Shown: positions 16,844-26,002 of the stretch, piece by piece | Position numbering within the stretch: the first letter of the stretch is position 1 | How the letters are laid out: every line of letters begins with the position of its first letter | NCBI RefSeq assembly: GCF_030817475.1 | Contig: NZ_JAUSZJ010000002.1 | Coordinates: forward strand, 4,788,626 to 4,852,625 | Origin: Streptomyces sp. V2I9 | GTDB taxonomy: Bacteria; Actinomycetota; Actinomycetes; Streptomycetales; Streptomycetaceae | Direction: 5' to 3' | Length of the DNA: 64,000 nt | The notes under the pieces: model-generated | Told to the model about the DNA's origin: nothing | The model's input: the letters and a program-made list of their open reading frames with translations, nothing else | Database searches by the model: none | Program-made: the position numbers and the translations under genes

Positions 16844-18111
16844 GACCAGGGGATGTTCCGGTAGGGGCTGGTGGGGGCCTGGGCGAGGATGCGGTGCTGC
16901 GCCAGCGACTGCTGGTACCGCAGCTCCTCGCCGGGCGTGCCGTCCGCGTCGTCGCCGTGGACCAGGCGGGCCAGGGCGTAGCCGAGGGAGAAGGCGGCCC
17001 AGGAGGGGTACGCCTGCCGGGCGAGTTCGCCCAGGCGCAGCACGTCCTGCTCGGCCTCGTGCGGTTCGGTGAGCCGGGCGCCCAGCGCGAGGCGTACGAC
17101 GTTGACCGCCCGCCCCAGGTCGAACGCGGCGAGCGTGTCGATCCGGCCGTCCGGAGCGAGGGCCCCGTCGGCCCGGAACCGCTCCTCGTACCGGGTGACA
17201 CGGTGCAGCGCCCCGTGCGCCTCCGTCCGGTCCTCGGCGTCGCGCGCCGCGAACGCACGGTCCACCGCCTCGGTCCACTCCGCGGGCGTCGGCGTGCGTC
17301 CCAGCCGGAGGGCCAGGGTGTGGCGCGACCGCAGCACGGTCTCCTGCACCCGACCCACCAGCCGGCACTTCATCAGCGAGTCCAGCCGGCGGCGGAGATC
17401 GGCCCGGTGCTGGATGCCCCAGGGGCTGCGCAGCCGGGCCCGGTCCGTGGCGTAGTCCTGGTAGACCGCGCCCAGCCGGTTCCAGGCGAGGCCGTTGTGG
17501 ACCGCGAGATGGGCTCCGAGCGCCAGACCGTGGGCGAGCGGCCCGTGCAGGGGGCCGGTGGCGTCGGTGAGCAGCCGCCCCTCGCGCGCCGCGCCGGAGC
17601 GGGCGTCGGCGCTCCGCCAGGCCTTCAGCCGACGGGGCCCGGCATCGACCTGCGCGGCGAGCGGGGTGCCATGGTTCACGGCGAGGCGGCGGGCGTCGTA
17701 CGGCCAGATCCGGGCGAGTTCGCCGAGGTCCACCGCCCGGAACACCCACTCCGGGTGCCAGGGAGGCAGCAGGCCCGGAGTCAGCACCGGCACGCAGATC
17801 CGCCGGCTCGCCGCGTCCCGGAACGTGGGCAGCGGGGCCGTCCAGTCCGGGACGTCCGCGTGCAGCCGGGGGACGAGCACGTACAGCCGGGTGCGGGCGA
17901 GCACATCGAGGACCGCGTCCTGGCCGCCGCCCGCCAGCGCGGCCGCCAGCTCACGCTCGACCTCGGTGGGCGCGGGGTGGCCCTGCGCTCCGCCCGTCGG
18001 TGCCGCCGCGCCCGGTGCCGCTGTGCTCCCTGCCGCTGTGCTCCGTGCCGCCGCGCCGCCTTCGCGTCCTGGCGGCACCCCCGCCGGCATCCCCGTCATC
18101 CCCGTCGTCAC
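16840..18111 (-). CDS. DUF1266 domain protein (copy 2, tandem paralogue)
   Basis: A 423-residue paralogue of the gene downstream, encoded first in the operon. It has a low-complexity Ala/Gly/Pro leader, then VERELAAALAGGGQDAVLD, then the same DUF1266 core (WAAFSLGYALARLVHG) and terminal SPYRNIPWS. The two genes overlap by ATGA, indicating a tandem duplication kept in translational coupling. Divergence is substantial in the middle, so the copies are probably not redundant. No function is known. Confidence 0.78.
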   Translation of the reverse strand: MTTGMTGMPAGVPPGREGGAAARSTAAGSTAAPGAAAPTGGAQGHPAPTEVERELAAALAGGGQDAVLDVLARTRLYVLVPRLHADVPDWTAPLPTFRDAASRRICVPVLTPGLLPPWHPEWVFRAVDLGELARIWPYDARRLAVNHGTPLAAQVDAGPRRLKAWRSADARSGAAREGRLLTDATGPLHGPLAHGLALGAHLAVHNGLAWNRLGAVYQDYATDRARLRSPWGIQHRADLRRRLDSLMKCRLVGRVQETVLRSRHTLALRLGRTPTPAEWTEAVDRAFAARDAEDRTEAHGALHRVTRYEERFRADGALAPDGRIDTLAAFDLGRAVNVVRLALGARLTEPHEAEQDVLRLGELARQAYPSWAAFSLGYALARLVHGDDADGTPGEELRYQQSLAQHRILAQAPTSPYRNIPWS

Positions 18112-18152
18112 GGGCCGATCCTACGGAACGGCCGCCGGGCCGCGCCGGGCGG

Positions 18153-18827
18153 TCAGAGCCCGGCGGGGCGCACCAGCCCCGACTCGTACGCGAACACCGC
18201 CGCCTGGGTCCGGTCGCGTACGCCCAACTTGACCAGGATGCGGCCCACATGGGTCTTCACCGTCTGTTCCGCCACGATGATCTCCCGTGCGATCTCCGCG
18301 TTCGACAGACCGCCCGCGATCAGCGTCAGCACCTCCGTCTCGCGCTCGGTCAGATCCCCGATCCGCTCCTTGACCGGTGGGCGCGGGGCACCCGCCGTCC
18401 GGGAGAACTCGACGATCAGCCGCTTGGTGATGTTCGGCGAGAGCAGTGCGTCGCCTGCCGCCACCACCCGTACCGCGTGCGCGAGTTCGTCGGCCGACGC
18501 GTCCTTCAGCAGGAAGCCCGAGGCGCCCGCGCGCAGCGCCTCGTACACGTACTCGTCGAGGTCGAAGGTGGTCAGCACGAGCACCTTCACCGTGGAGCCC
18601 TCGGGGGAGGTGATCCGCCGGGTGGCCTCGATGCCGCCCAGCTCGGGCATGCGGATGTCCATCAGGACGACGTCCGGGGCGAGTTCGGCGACCTTGTCGA
18701 TGGCGTCGAGCCCGTTGACGGCCTGCCCGACCACCTCGATGTCCGGCTCGGCGTTCAGCAGGACCGAGAAGCCCTGGCGGACCATCATCTGGTCGTCGGC
18801 GATCACGGCGCGGATGGGCGGGGTCAT
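18153..18827 (-). CDS. NarL/LuxR-type response regulator
   Basis: A 224-residue response regulator. The receiver domain has IAD D at residues 10-12, phospho-acceptor Asp57 in VVLMDIRMPELGG, the Thr of VLVLTTFD and the Lys of GFLLKDAS. The C-terminal LuxR helix-turn-helix is LTERETEVLTLIAGGLSNAE then QTVKTHVGRILVKLGVRDR. It overlaps the upstream histidine kinase gene by four bases and forms a two-component system with it. Target genes are not evident; the adjacent acyltransferase/hydrolase operon is on the same strand just upstream. Confidence 0.92.
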   Translation of the reverse strand: MTPPIRAVIADDQMMVRQGFSVLLNAEPDIEVVGQAVNGLDAIDKVAELAPDVVLMDIRMPELGGIEATRRITSPEGSTVKVLVLTTFDLDEYVYEALRAGASGFLLKDASADELAHAVRVVAAGDALLSPNITKRLIVEFSRTAGAPRPPVKERIGDLTERETEVLTLIAGGLSNAEIAREIIVAEQTVKTHVGRILVKLGVRDRTQAAVFAYESGLVRPAGL

Positions 18828-20312
18828 CGGGCTTCCTCGGTGGTCGTGGTGGTGGCATGGGTGGCGGTGGCGGGCAGCAGGGCGGTGACCTCCCAGCCTC
18901 CTTCGGGCGTCGGCCCGGTGGCCAGCTCGCCGCCGAGCATCGCCGCGCGTTCGCGCATCCCGAGCAGACCGTGGCGTACGCCGGGGGAGGGGTCGGCCGG
19001 GTGCTCCGGCGCGCTGTTGACGACCCGGACGGTCAGCCCGGCGGGCCGGTGGGCGACCGTCACCTCGGCGGTCGCGCCGGGCGCGTGGCGCATCACGTTG
19101 CTCAGCGCCTCCTGCACGATGCGGTACGCGGACAGTTCGACGCCCGGCGGCAGCGGGCGGGGCTCGCCGGTGGTGGAGGCGGTGACGGCGAGACCTGCGG
19201 AGCGCACGGTGGTGAGCAGCCCGTCGAGCCCGTCGAGCCCCGGCTGCGGCGCGTGCCGGGTGTCATCGCCCCGCGCGGGGGCGTCCTCCGAGCGCAGGAC
19301 GCCCAGCACCCGGCGCAGCTCGGCGAGGGCTTCCAGGGCGTTCTCGCGGATGCCGGCCAGATTCTCCCGCAGCGCGTCGGAGGGGGGCCTCGACCAGGTG
19401 CGGGGCGACCTGCGCCTGGATGGAGATCACCGACATGTGGTGGGCGACCACGTCGTGCAGCTCGCGGGCGATCCGGTTGCGCTCCTCCAGCAGGGTGCGC
19501 CGGGCCCGCTCCTCCGCGGTCAGCTCGGCCTGGACGACGAGGTCCTTACGGGCCAGGCGCAGGCTGCGCAGAGCGGCGCCGACGACCACGGCGGTGGCGA
19601 GCACGAGCCCGGCGACGGGCAGGCTCACCTGCGGCAGCGGCGGTGTGCGCAGGGCGGCGAACAGCGTCGGCGCCAGCGACAGCGCCAGCGCGAGTGCCGC
19701 GCGGCGGCGCGGGACCCGCAGTGCCAGCAGGAACAGCGCGCCGGCCTGGAGCGCGGTCCCCGCGAACGGCGTGGGATACAGGAGGTCGGGGCTCATGGGG
19801 AGACCGTCGGGCCACCGGTCCGCGTGGTCGCGGGGCGCGGCGGCCACCGTGAGCAGCAGCGCCACGACGGTCAGCGCGGTCATCGACCACCAGGCGCCCA
19901 CCGGCCGGGACATCCCGGCCACCAGCGCCGCGGACTGGGCGACGGCCACCAGTACCGCGAGACCGCTGACCGGTGCTCCGTACGGGGTGAGTTCCCCGGT
20001 GCGGACCACCGCGACACCGGCCGAGGCGATCACCAGCAGCACCAGGAACACCGGCCGCCACACCGGCGCGTTCGGCTCCTCCATGCGCGGCACCCGGTCC
20101 GCCGGAGCCGCCCACAACTCCTCGTACAGGGCACGCGGCACGCGGCGCACCGCCGCCCGCAGACGTACCGCCCCCGATGACGTCACCGCCCCCACCGCCC
20201 CCTCGGCTCCGCTCTTCCCCAGACTAGGCACGACGCGTGTCACCCTTTCGTCCGGGGGCGGACCCCCGGACGACGAGGGAGCCCCCTCCCGTACGCCGTC
20301 CACCCTGCTCAT
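18824..20312 (-). CDS. Sensor histidine kinase, HisKA_3 type (apparent frameshift)
   Basis: NarX/DesK-like kinase with several N-terminal membrane helices (VFLVLLVIASAGVAVV, ALTVVALLLTVAA, FLLALRVPRRRAALALALSL) and a HisKA_3 box with the phospho-acceptor His in ERNRIARELHDVVAHHMSV. The HATPase domain follows (ELSAYRIVQEALSNVMRHA, GHGLLGMRER-like RHGLLGMRERAAMLGG). The frame breaks in the G run at 19382-19387: after HLVEAP the next frame gives SDALRENLAGIRENALEALA and joins the rest, so one base appears to be extra. This is a likely assembly error because everything else is conserved. The start is uncertain: ATG 20312 overlaps the upstream gene, but GTGs nearer 20228 or ATG 20084 are possible. 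Couples to the response regulator by a four-base overlap. Confidence 0.85.
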
Positions 20313-21475
20313 AGCCCCGGAAGGCCGCCCAGCACCCCGCCAGCGCCAGGGCGAACACCGGCAGCCACAGCAGCCGGGCCACCACCCCAGCCGGGGCCGT
20401 CGGGCACGGTGTGCAGCCCCGGCAGCGGGCCGTCCGCGCACAGGAGCGCGGTCGCCGTGACGATGATCATCGCGGTCTGGTGCCAGAGGAAGACGGTCAT
20501 CGCCGCCAGGTTCACCAGCGCCACCGCCGCCCACAGCGCGGGCCTGCGCAACGCCCGCCGCAAGGGCCCGAGCAGCAGCAGCGCCGCCCCGCACTGGGCC
20601 AGCCCGAACGCCACGGCGGCCAGGGACGGCGGGTCCAGATTCGACATCCGGCCGCCCGGAACGCCGACCATGGACGCCGGGTATCCGGCCCACAGCACGA
20701 GACCCGCCGCCGCCGAGGCCCCGCCGAGCAGCAGCGCCCACCGGCCCGCCCGGCCGGACAGCCCGCCGCGGGCCACCAGTGCGCCCAGGCAGTAGGGCAC
20801 CAGCCAGCCCGCGATCACGTTGATCCACCCCAGCTCACGGGGGCCGTCGAGCCCCAGGCGTACGAGGTCGACGTGGAGCACCGCCATGAGCGGCCACAGC
20901 GGGTGCAGCCGCGCCACCAGCGGGGTCAGTGCGGTCAGGGCGGCGAAGACCAGCAGGAACCACAGCGGGGACCAGACCAGCTTTCCCAGCGCCCGGACGG
21001 TCGGCACACCCACCCCGGCCGCCGCCATCGCCGCGGCGGCGAGCGTCCACACCAGCAGCACCGCCGCCACCGGCCGGAACAGGCGGGCCAGCCGGCCGCC
21101 CACCCACCGCCCGTACGGCACGCCCCGCTTCTGCGCCGAGGCCCAACTCCCGGACGCCACCAGCCCGCCCACCAGGAAGAACACGGCGAGGGTCTGGAAC
21201 ACCCACGAGACGGGGGTCAGCCGGGGCACGGCCGTGAGCGGGCTCGCCCCGCGCACCGTGCCGCTGTCGGCCACCAGAGCGGTGACCAGCCAGTGCCCGC
21301 CCACCACGCCCAGGATCGCCAGGGCCCGCAGGGCATCGACGGCCCGGTCGCGGCCGGGCGGGGTGGCGGCCTCGATACGCGCGACACCCTCGCGTACGGA
21401 GCCGCGCACGGCCCTGCGCAGGGGAGGCCGCCGGGGCCCGGCGGCCGGCGCGATCCCGGTCAGGGGGCCGGTCAT
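20224..21475 (-). CDS. Acyltransferase 3 family membrane protein (apparent frameshift near the 3' end)
   Basis: Integral membrane O-acyltransferase of the OafA/acyltransferase-3 type. From ATG 21475 it begins MTGPLTGIAPAAG; the catalytic-site region is RDRAVDALRALAILGVVGGH, with the conserved His, followed by about nine membrane helices (LAVFFLVGGLVAS, LWFLLVFAALTALTP, MTVFLWHQTAMIIV). The direct frame stops at 20309 after losing hydrophobicity. Removing one base in the C run at 20385-20388 instead yields VARLLWLPVFALALAGCWAA, a last membrane helix, and a stop at 20224-20226. It is in an operon with a secreted hydrolase (ATGA overlap at its start). The acylated substrate is unknown. Confidence 0.8.
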
Positions 21476-22437
21476 CGGGACGCCCCCACCGGTTCGGCGC
21501 CCGCCACGATCCGGGCGATGTTCGCCAGCGGACGGGAGCCGGGCAGCAGATAGTCGCTGTGACCGCCGTCCCCCGCGTCGAACACCTCGGCCCCGAAGCG
21601 GTCCGCCACCGGATCGGTACCGAACCCCACGGCCGCGACGAGCGGCACCCGCACCCGGACATGGGGCACCCGCGCGATCCAGTCCCCGCCGCTCCGGCCC
21701 GCCCACACCCGCGCCCGCGTGCGCAGCGCGTCCGTGTCCGCCACGCCGACTCCGGGGCTGCCGTACAGCACGAGGGCATCGGCCGCCGTTCCCGGCGCGG
21801 ACCGGCCGCAGATCACCGAACCGTACGAGTGGCAGAGCAGGCTGATGCGGGCGGCGGGCCGCACCGCGCGCAACCCGTCCACCAGCGCGCGCAGCCCCGG
21901 CGCGGCCTCGTCGGCCCGCCCGGTGGTGAGGACGGCGGGGCTGACGGTGGCCGGTGAACGGTAGCCCAGCCAGACCACCACGGCCCCGCCCGTGCCCAAC
22001 TCCCGGTGCAGCGCGGACGCGTCGCGCCTCAGCCGCCAGTAGGTGTCCGGGCCGACGCCCGCTCCGGGCACCAGCACCGCGATCCGCCGGGCGGTGGCCA
22101 GCTCCCCGACGACCTCCGTGCTCCGGCCGCCGTCCCGCCCGTCGAAGGACAGGAACCGCCGTCCCGGCGCGGCGAACTCCTCGAGTGAGGCCGCCCGCTT
22201 CAGGTCCCCGTGGTCCGCCGCTGTCCGTCCGGCCGCCCGGATGTCCTGCCGGACGGCCTCGTACCGCCGGGCGAGCGCCGCCGGGCTCGCGTCGCGCAGC
22301 GGCCCGAGGGCGGTCGGCGCGGGGGCGGGCACGGCCGCGGGCCGGGCCGCGCCGGACACCGGAACGGCCACCGCGAAGGTGACGAGGGCCGCGAGCAGGG
22401 TGCGACGGATGCGACGTCTGCGGGGGCGGTCCGCCAT
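21472..22437 (-). CDS. Secreted alpha/beta hydrolase (DUF1023 type)
   Basis: A 321-residue exported hydrolase: a twin-arginine/basic N-terminus (RPRRRRIRRTLLAALVTFAV) forms a signal peptide, then DASPAALARRYEAVRQDIRA. The nucleophile motif is SLLCHSYGSVICG, with Ser in HSYGS, and the terminal catalytic His may lie in FDAGDGGHSDYLLPG. These features fit the DUF1023 family of actinobacterial extracytoplasmic hydrolases. The gene overlaps the acyltransferase start by four bases, suggesting opposing or sequential acyl handling at the cell surface. Substrate unknown. Confidence 0.82.
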   Translation of the reverse strand: MADRPRRRRIRRTLLAALVTFAVAVPVSGAARPAAVPAPAPTALGPLRDASPAALARRYEAVRQDIRAAGRTAADHGDLKRAASLEEFAAPGRRFLSFDGRDGGRSTEVVGELATARRIAVLVPGAGVGPDTYWRLRRDASALHRELGTGGAVVVWLGYRSPATVSPAVLTTGRADEAAPGLRALVDGLRAVRPAARISLLCHSYGSVICGRSAPGTAADALVLYGSPGVGVADTDALRTRARVWAGRSGGDWIARVPHVRVRVPLVAAVGFGTDPVADRFGAEVFDAGDGGHSDYLLPGSRPLANIARIVAGAEPVGASR

Positions 22438-22630
22438 GGGGCGAGTTCCTTCCGTACCGGTGCTGTTGTGTGCTTGCGGTACAGAAGCTATGGACAGGGA
22501 GCGGTAGTTGACGTCCCTCCGTGGAGCGCACCCGGGGAGTGGCTCTCAGGTATGACACGGGGTACGCGGTGGTACGGGCGGATGGGGGCGGGCCCGTGGG
22601 TGGGAGGCGTGGTGGGGGCGAGGCCGGTTG

Positions 22631-22714
22631 CGGCCGGCCTCGGCCCGAGGGGTGCGCCGGGCGGAGGCGGCCGGCTTCGGCCCGAGGGGTGCGCCGGGCG
22701 GAGGGGGCCGGCTT
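22631..22714. repeat. 37-base tandem duplication between two hydrolase genes
   Basis: Two adjacent 37-base units, 22631-22667 and 22668-22704, differ at one base, and the first bases of a third copy follow. The unit starts CGGCCGGCCTCGGCCCGAGG. It lies just beyond the stop of the downstream hydrolase, and no function is evident. Confidence 0.8.
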
Positions 22715-23586
22715 CAGCTCTGCCCGGTGCGGTCGAGGATCGCGGCGGCCAGCGGGGCGTGGACCTCGCGGGGCAGGGCGTGCCCCATGCCGGGGATCTC
22801 GACGAGCCGGGCGCCACGGATCACCTGCGCCAGGTGCTCGGCGTGCGGGGCCGGTGCGACCGGATCGGCGGGGGCCGAGACGATCAGCGTGGGCACCTCG
22901 GTGGTGGCGAGCTGTTCGGTGCGTTCCATGCCGGAGTGGCCGGCACGGGCGTGTGCGGTCCCGGCGCGGTGGTGTCCGGTGTGGGCGATGATCCGGCGCT
23001 CCAGCTCACGGGCGTAGGCGGCGTCGAACGGGATCAGGCCGCCGCCCAGCACCCGCCAGTGCTCGACACGCCGTTCCAGCTCGGCCTCCGGTCCCAGGTC
23101 CTCGACGGGGCGCGACCACAGCTCCATCAGCTCCGGGGAGACTCCGGGCAGCTCCTCCGGCGGCACACGGCGGCCGTCCGGCGCGACGTACGGGGTGGAG
23201 CTGAGCGCGGTGGTCCCGATGACGGCGGCGCTGAGCACCCGGTCGGGACGGTCGGCGACGAGCAGCTGCGTCAGCATGCCGCCCAACGACATCCCCACGA
23301 CGTGCGCGCGCTCCACTCCGCACGCGTCCAGGACGGCGACGGCGTCCTCCGCCAACGCGGTGAGCGGATAGGGATGTTCGTCGAAGGAGGCGGTGGAGCG
23401 GCCGGTGTCCCGGTGGTCGTACCGGATCACCCGGTGCCGTACGGCCAACGACTCCACGAGCTCGTCGGGCCAGCCGAGCCCGGACGCCTGAGCGCCCATG
23501 ACCAGCAGCAGAGCGGGCGCGTCCGGAGCGCCGAGCTCCTGGGCCCAGAGCCGTACACCGGGGGCGACGTCGACGAAGCGTTCCAT
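22714..23586 (-). CDS. Alpha/beta hydrolase (aclacinomycin-methylesterase-like)
   Basis: A 290-residue cytoplasmic hydrolase. It has an oxyanion-loop motif LLLVMGAQASGLGWPDEL, the strand RVIRYDHRDTGRST, the nucleophile elbow VVGMSLGGMLTQ (Ser in GMSLGG) and the catalytic His near IPGMGHALPREV. It resembles RdmC/MhpC-type esterases. An 18-base perfect palindrome lies 30-47 bases upstream of the start, so the gene is probably controlled by a TetR-type repressor. No regulator gene is adjacent. Confidence 0.85.
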   Translation of the reverse strand: MERFVDVAPGVRLWAQELGAPDAPALLLVMGAQASGLGWPDELVESLAVRHRVIRYDHRDTGRSTASFDEHPYPLTALAEDAVAVLDACGVERAHVVGMSLGGMLTQLLVADRPDRVLSAAVIGTTALSSTPYVAPDGRRVPPEELPGVSPELMELWSRPVEDLGPEAELERRVEHWRVLGGGLIPFDAAYARELERRIIAHTGHHRAGTAHARAGHSGMERTEQLATTEVPTLIVSAPADPVAPAPHAEHLAQVIRGARLVEIPGMGHALPREVHAPLAAAILDRTGQS

Positions 23587-23615
23587 GGGGACCTCGCTGT
23601 CCGGTCGGTGATGCT

Positions 23616-23633
23616 AGACGAGACGTCTCGTCT
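23616..23633. promoter_or_regulatory. Perfect 18-base palindromic operator
   Basis: AGACGAGACGTCTCGTCT is an exact inverted repeat just upstream of the esterase-like gene. Length and form fit a TetR- or GntR-type operator. No candidate regulator lies next to it. Confidence 0.65.
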
Positions 23634-23670
23634 TGCTAGGTGGGTGAGCGTAGCGCATGATCCGGCGCGG

Positions 23671-23709
23671 GGCCAGGGGGCCAGGGGGCCAGGGGGCCAG
23701 GGGGCAGGG
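23671..23709. repeat. Short tandem CCAGGGGGC repeats in an intergenic region
   Basis: Four nine-base units in the 351-base space between the hydrolase and antiporter genes. Apart from these, the palindrome at 23616 and other G-rich low-complexity sequence, nothing was recognised there. Confidence 0.75.
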
Positions 23710-23937
23710 GCGAGGGTCAGGGGGCAGGGAGTGGGGAGTGGGAGCGAGGAGGGGGCGTCGGGTCCGGGGGATGGCTCGGTGCGTGTGCGCACGCCGACGG
23801 CAGGGAAAGGGGGCGGCCGTGGGCACGTGGATCGTCGCGCGCACGCCGCCGCCCCCTTCCCGCTGGCCCTCACGGGGCCCCCTCGCTGACCCTCGCGGGG
23901 CCCTCGCGGGGCCCTCGCGGACCCCCGGGTCGAGACC

Positions 23938-25215
23938 TCACCGGTGGGAGAGCGTGTTCTCGGTCCGGGGGCGCGGGGCGTCCGGCCGGGGGGTCCTCCG
24001 GTCGCGCAGCAGGGACAGCGCCGGGCTCGTGACCGCTGTCGTCGTCAAGGCCATGATGACCAGGATGGTGAACAACTCCTGACCGATGACGCCGAGTTCG
24101 AGACCCACAGTGAGGACCACCAGCTCGGTCAGTCCTCGGCAGTTCATCAGGGCGCCCACCGACAGGGCGCTCCGCCAGGGCATCCCGCACAGGCGGGCCG
24201 CGCCCGCGGCGCCGCCCCACTTGCCCAGGAAGGCGATGGCGAGGACGGCGGCGGCCCACAGCCACAGTCCGGGCGAGCCGGTGAGACCTCCGATGTCCGT
24301 GCGCAGCCCGGTGTGGACGAAGAACAGCGGCAGCAGTACGGGGACGGCGAAGGCCCGCAGCCGGGCCGCCGACACCTCGATGCGCGGCACTCCGCGCGGT
24401 GTCACCACCCCGAACAGGAAGGCCCCGAACAGCGCGTGCACCCCGATCCGGTCGGTGGCCAGGGCGGACAGGCACAGCCCGCTGAAGAGCACCACCATCA
24501 CCGCCGCGTCCCCGACCCGGCCGGCCCGCCCCGCCAGGCGGGCCAGCAGCGGCCGCACCGCGTACAGCAGGAACGCGGTGAAGGCCACCGCGAGTCCGGC
24601 CGTCACCACCGCCTCCATCGGTGAGCCGGCCGTGGCCAGCGCCACCACCACGGCCAGCAGGCACCAGGCGATGACGTCGTCCACGGCCGCGCAGGCCAGG
24701 GCGAGCGCGCCCAGCGGTGTCCCGTACAGATCACGGTCGGTCAGGATGCGGGCCAGTACCGGGAACGCCGTGATGGCCATGGCCACGGCGATGAACATGA
24801 CGAACGGCAACCTCCCCACCCCGTCGGGCGCCAGCCCCTCGTGCATCGCCAGGGCGAGGAGCGCGCCCAGGGTGAGCGGCAGCAGCATTCCGGCCTGGCT
24901 CACCGCCACCGCGACGCGGGTGTGGCCGCGCAGGTTCTTCAGGTCCAGCTCCAGACCGACCAGGAACATGAAGGCCAGCAGCCCGAGCTGGCCGAGTGCC
25001 GAGGTGTACGGCAGGACGGCGGCCGGGAACAGGGCGTGCTGGGCCTCCGGCCACAGCCAGCCCAGGAGCGAGGGTCCCAGCAGGATGCCGGTGGCGATCT
25101 CGCCCACCACCGGCGGCTGGCCCGCCCGGCGGCACAGGGCGGCCCCCGCCTGGCAGGCGAGGATCACCACGGGGACGGCGACGAGCAGCGCGGGCAGGGC
25201 GTCACCGGCTGACAC
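23938..25215 (-). CDS. CPA2-family cation/proton antiporter
   Basis: A 425-residue integral membrane protein with 12 or more hydrophobic segments and no regulatory tail. CPA2 hallmarks are GEIATGILLGPSLLGWLWP near the N-terminus, LGLLAFMFLVGLELDL and ALACAAVDDVIAWCLL, where the DD lies in the ion-binding helix, plus LMNCRGLTELVVL near the end. It would exchange Na+ or K+ for H+. It overlaps the 3' end of the flavin reductase gene by 14 bases, so it is co-transcribed with the halogenase-partner reductase. Such antiporters sit at the edge of several streptomycete antibiotic clusters, where an export role has been suggested. Confidence 0.85.
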   Translation of the reverse strand: MSAGDALPALLVAVPVVILACQAGAALCRRAGQPPVVGEIATGILLGPSLLGWLWPEAQHALFPAAVLPYTSALGQLGLLAFMFLVGLELDLKNLRGHTRVAVAVSQAGMLLPLTLGALLALAMHEGLAPDGVGRLPFVMFIAVAMAITAFPVLARILTDRDLYGTPLGALALACAAVDDVIAWCLLAVVVALATAGSPMEAVVTAGLAVAFTAFLLYAVRPLLARLAGRAGRVGDAAVMVVLFSGLCLSALATDRIGVHALFGAFLFGVVTPRGVPRIEVSAARLRAFAVPVLLPLFFVHTGLRTDIGGLTGSPGLWLWAAAVLAIAFLGKWGGAAGAARLCGMPWRSALSVGALMNCRGLTELVVLTVGLELGVIGQELFTILVIMALTTTAVTSPALSLLRDRRTPRPDAPRPRTENTLSHR

Positions 25216-25864
25216 GGGTGCCTCCTTCGCTCGGGTCCGGGCTCAGGGCGCCCGGTATCCCGGAGGCCGCCGGGCGGGCGAGGGGCGGGGCGGCGGGGGC
25301 GGCCGGGTGCGCGAGGGGCGGGGCGGCCGCTGCCGCGTCCGACCAGACGGCGTACCGGCGCAGCCCGTACAGCAGGGGCCGCGGGTCCTCCCGTACCGTC
25401 ACGCGGCGGACCTCGGCGAAGACGGCCGTGTGGTCCCCGAAGCGGACGGTCCGGACCACGGCGCAGTCCGCCACTGCATGCGCGTCCGCCGTCAGATGGG
25501 GGCCGCCGGCCCCCAGCGGCAGCCGCCACTCGACGCGCTCGAAGCGGTCGGGAGCGCCGGAGGCGAACAGATCGGAGGCGGCGCGCGCCCGCTCGTGCAG
25601 CAGGTTCAGGGCGAAGGAGTTCTGGGCCAGCACCACGGCCAGCGTGGGGCTCGCCGTCCGCACGCACACCAGCACGGTCGGCGGTCTGAGGGCGACGCTC
25701 GTGACGGAACTGCAGGTCAGACCGTGCGGGACGGAGTGGGCGTCCAGAGTGGTGACGACGGAGACCCCGGTGGGGAAGGAGGCCATGAAGGGGCGGATGT
25801 CCGCCATGGCGTCCGCCTCCGGCTGGTCCGGTGGCAGGGCGCGGGGTGCTGAGCGGTGAGGCAT
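25202..25864 (-). CDS. Flavin reductase supplying reduced FAD to the halogenase
   Basis: A 220-residue HpaC/RebF-type NAD(P)H:flavin oxidoreductase, start chosen at MPHRSAPRALPP. Core motifs are FMASFPTGVSVVTTLDA, THGLTCSSVTSVALRPP-like PHGLTCSSVTSVALRPP and LAQNSFALNLLHERAR, typical of two-component monooxygenase reductases. The C-terminal 45 residues are an Ala/Pro-rich tail. It lies 138 bases downstream of the tryptophan halogenase on the same strand, with a hairpin between them. Flavin-dependent halogenases need such a partner for FADH2. Confidence 0.88.
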   Translation of the reverse strand: MPHRSAPRALPPDQPEADAMADIRPFMASFPTGVSVVTTLDAHSVPHGLTCSSVTSVALRPPTVLVCVRTASPTLAVVLAQNSFALNLLHERARAASDLFASGAPDRFERVEWRLPLGAGGPHLTADAHAVADCAVVRTVRFGDHTAVFAEVRRVTVREDPRPLLYGLRRYAVWSDAAAAAPPLAHPAAPAAPPLARPAASGIPGALSPDPSEGGTRVSR

Positions 25865-25950
25865 GTCTGACTCCTGTCGTGACGGGGAACGGCCGCGGCC
25901 CGGCAACCGGCCGGGAGAGCCGTGCTGCCGGGCCGCGGATGGCCGTGCAC

Positions 25951-26000
25951 CCTGTTCGCCCCGCGCCCATCGGCCGTCCGATGGGCGCAGGCCGAACAGG
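25951..26000 (-). terminator. Two-tier hairpin between halogenase and flavin reductase
   Basis: Inner stem GCGCCCATCGG / CCGATGGGCGC with loop CCGT, and outer stem CCTGTTCG / CGAACAGG. It lies two bases after the halogenase stop and may attenuate rather than fully end transcription into the reductase. Confidence 0.7.
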
Positions 26001-26002
26001 AC

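Noticed and set aside
22631..22714. Possible attachment site or small RNA at the 37-base duplication
   Set aside because: There is no integrase or tRNA nearby and no clear promoter or hairpin. It is treated as a simple tandem repeat.
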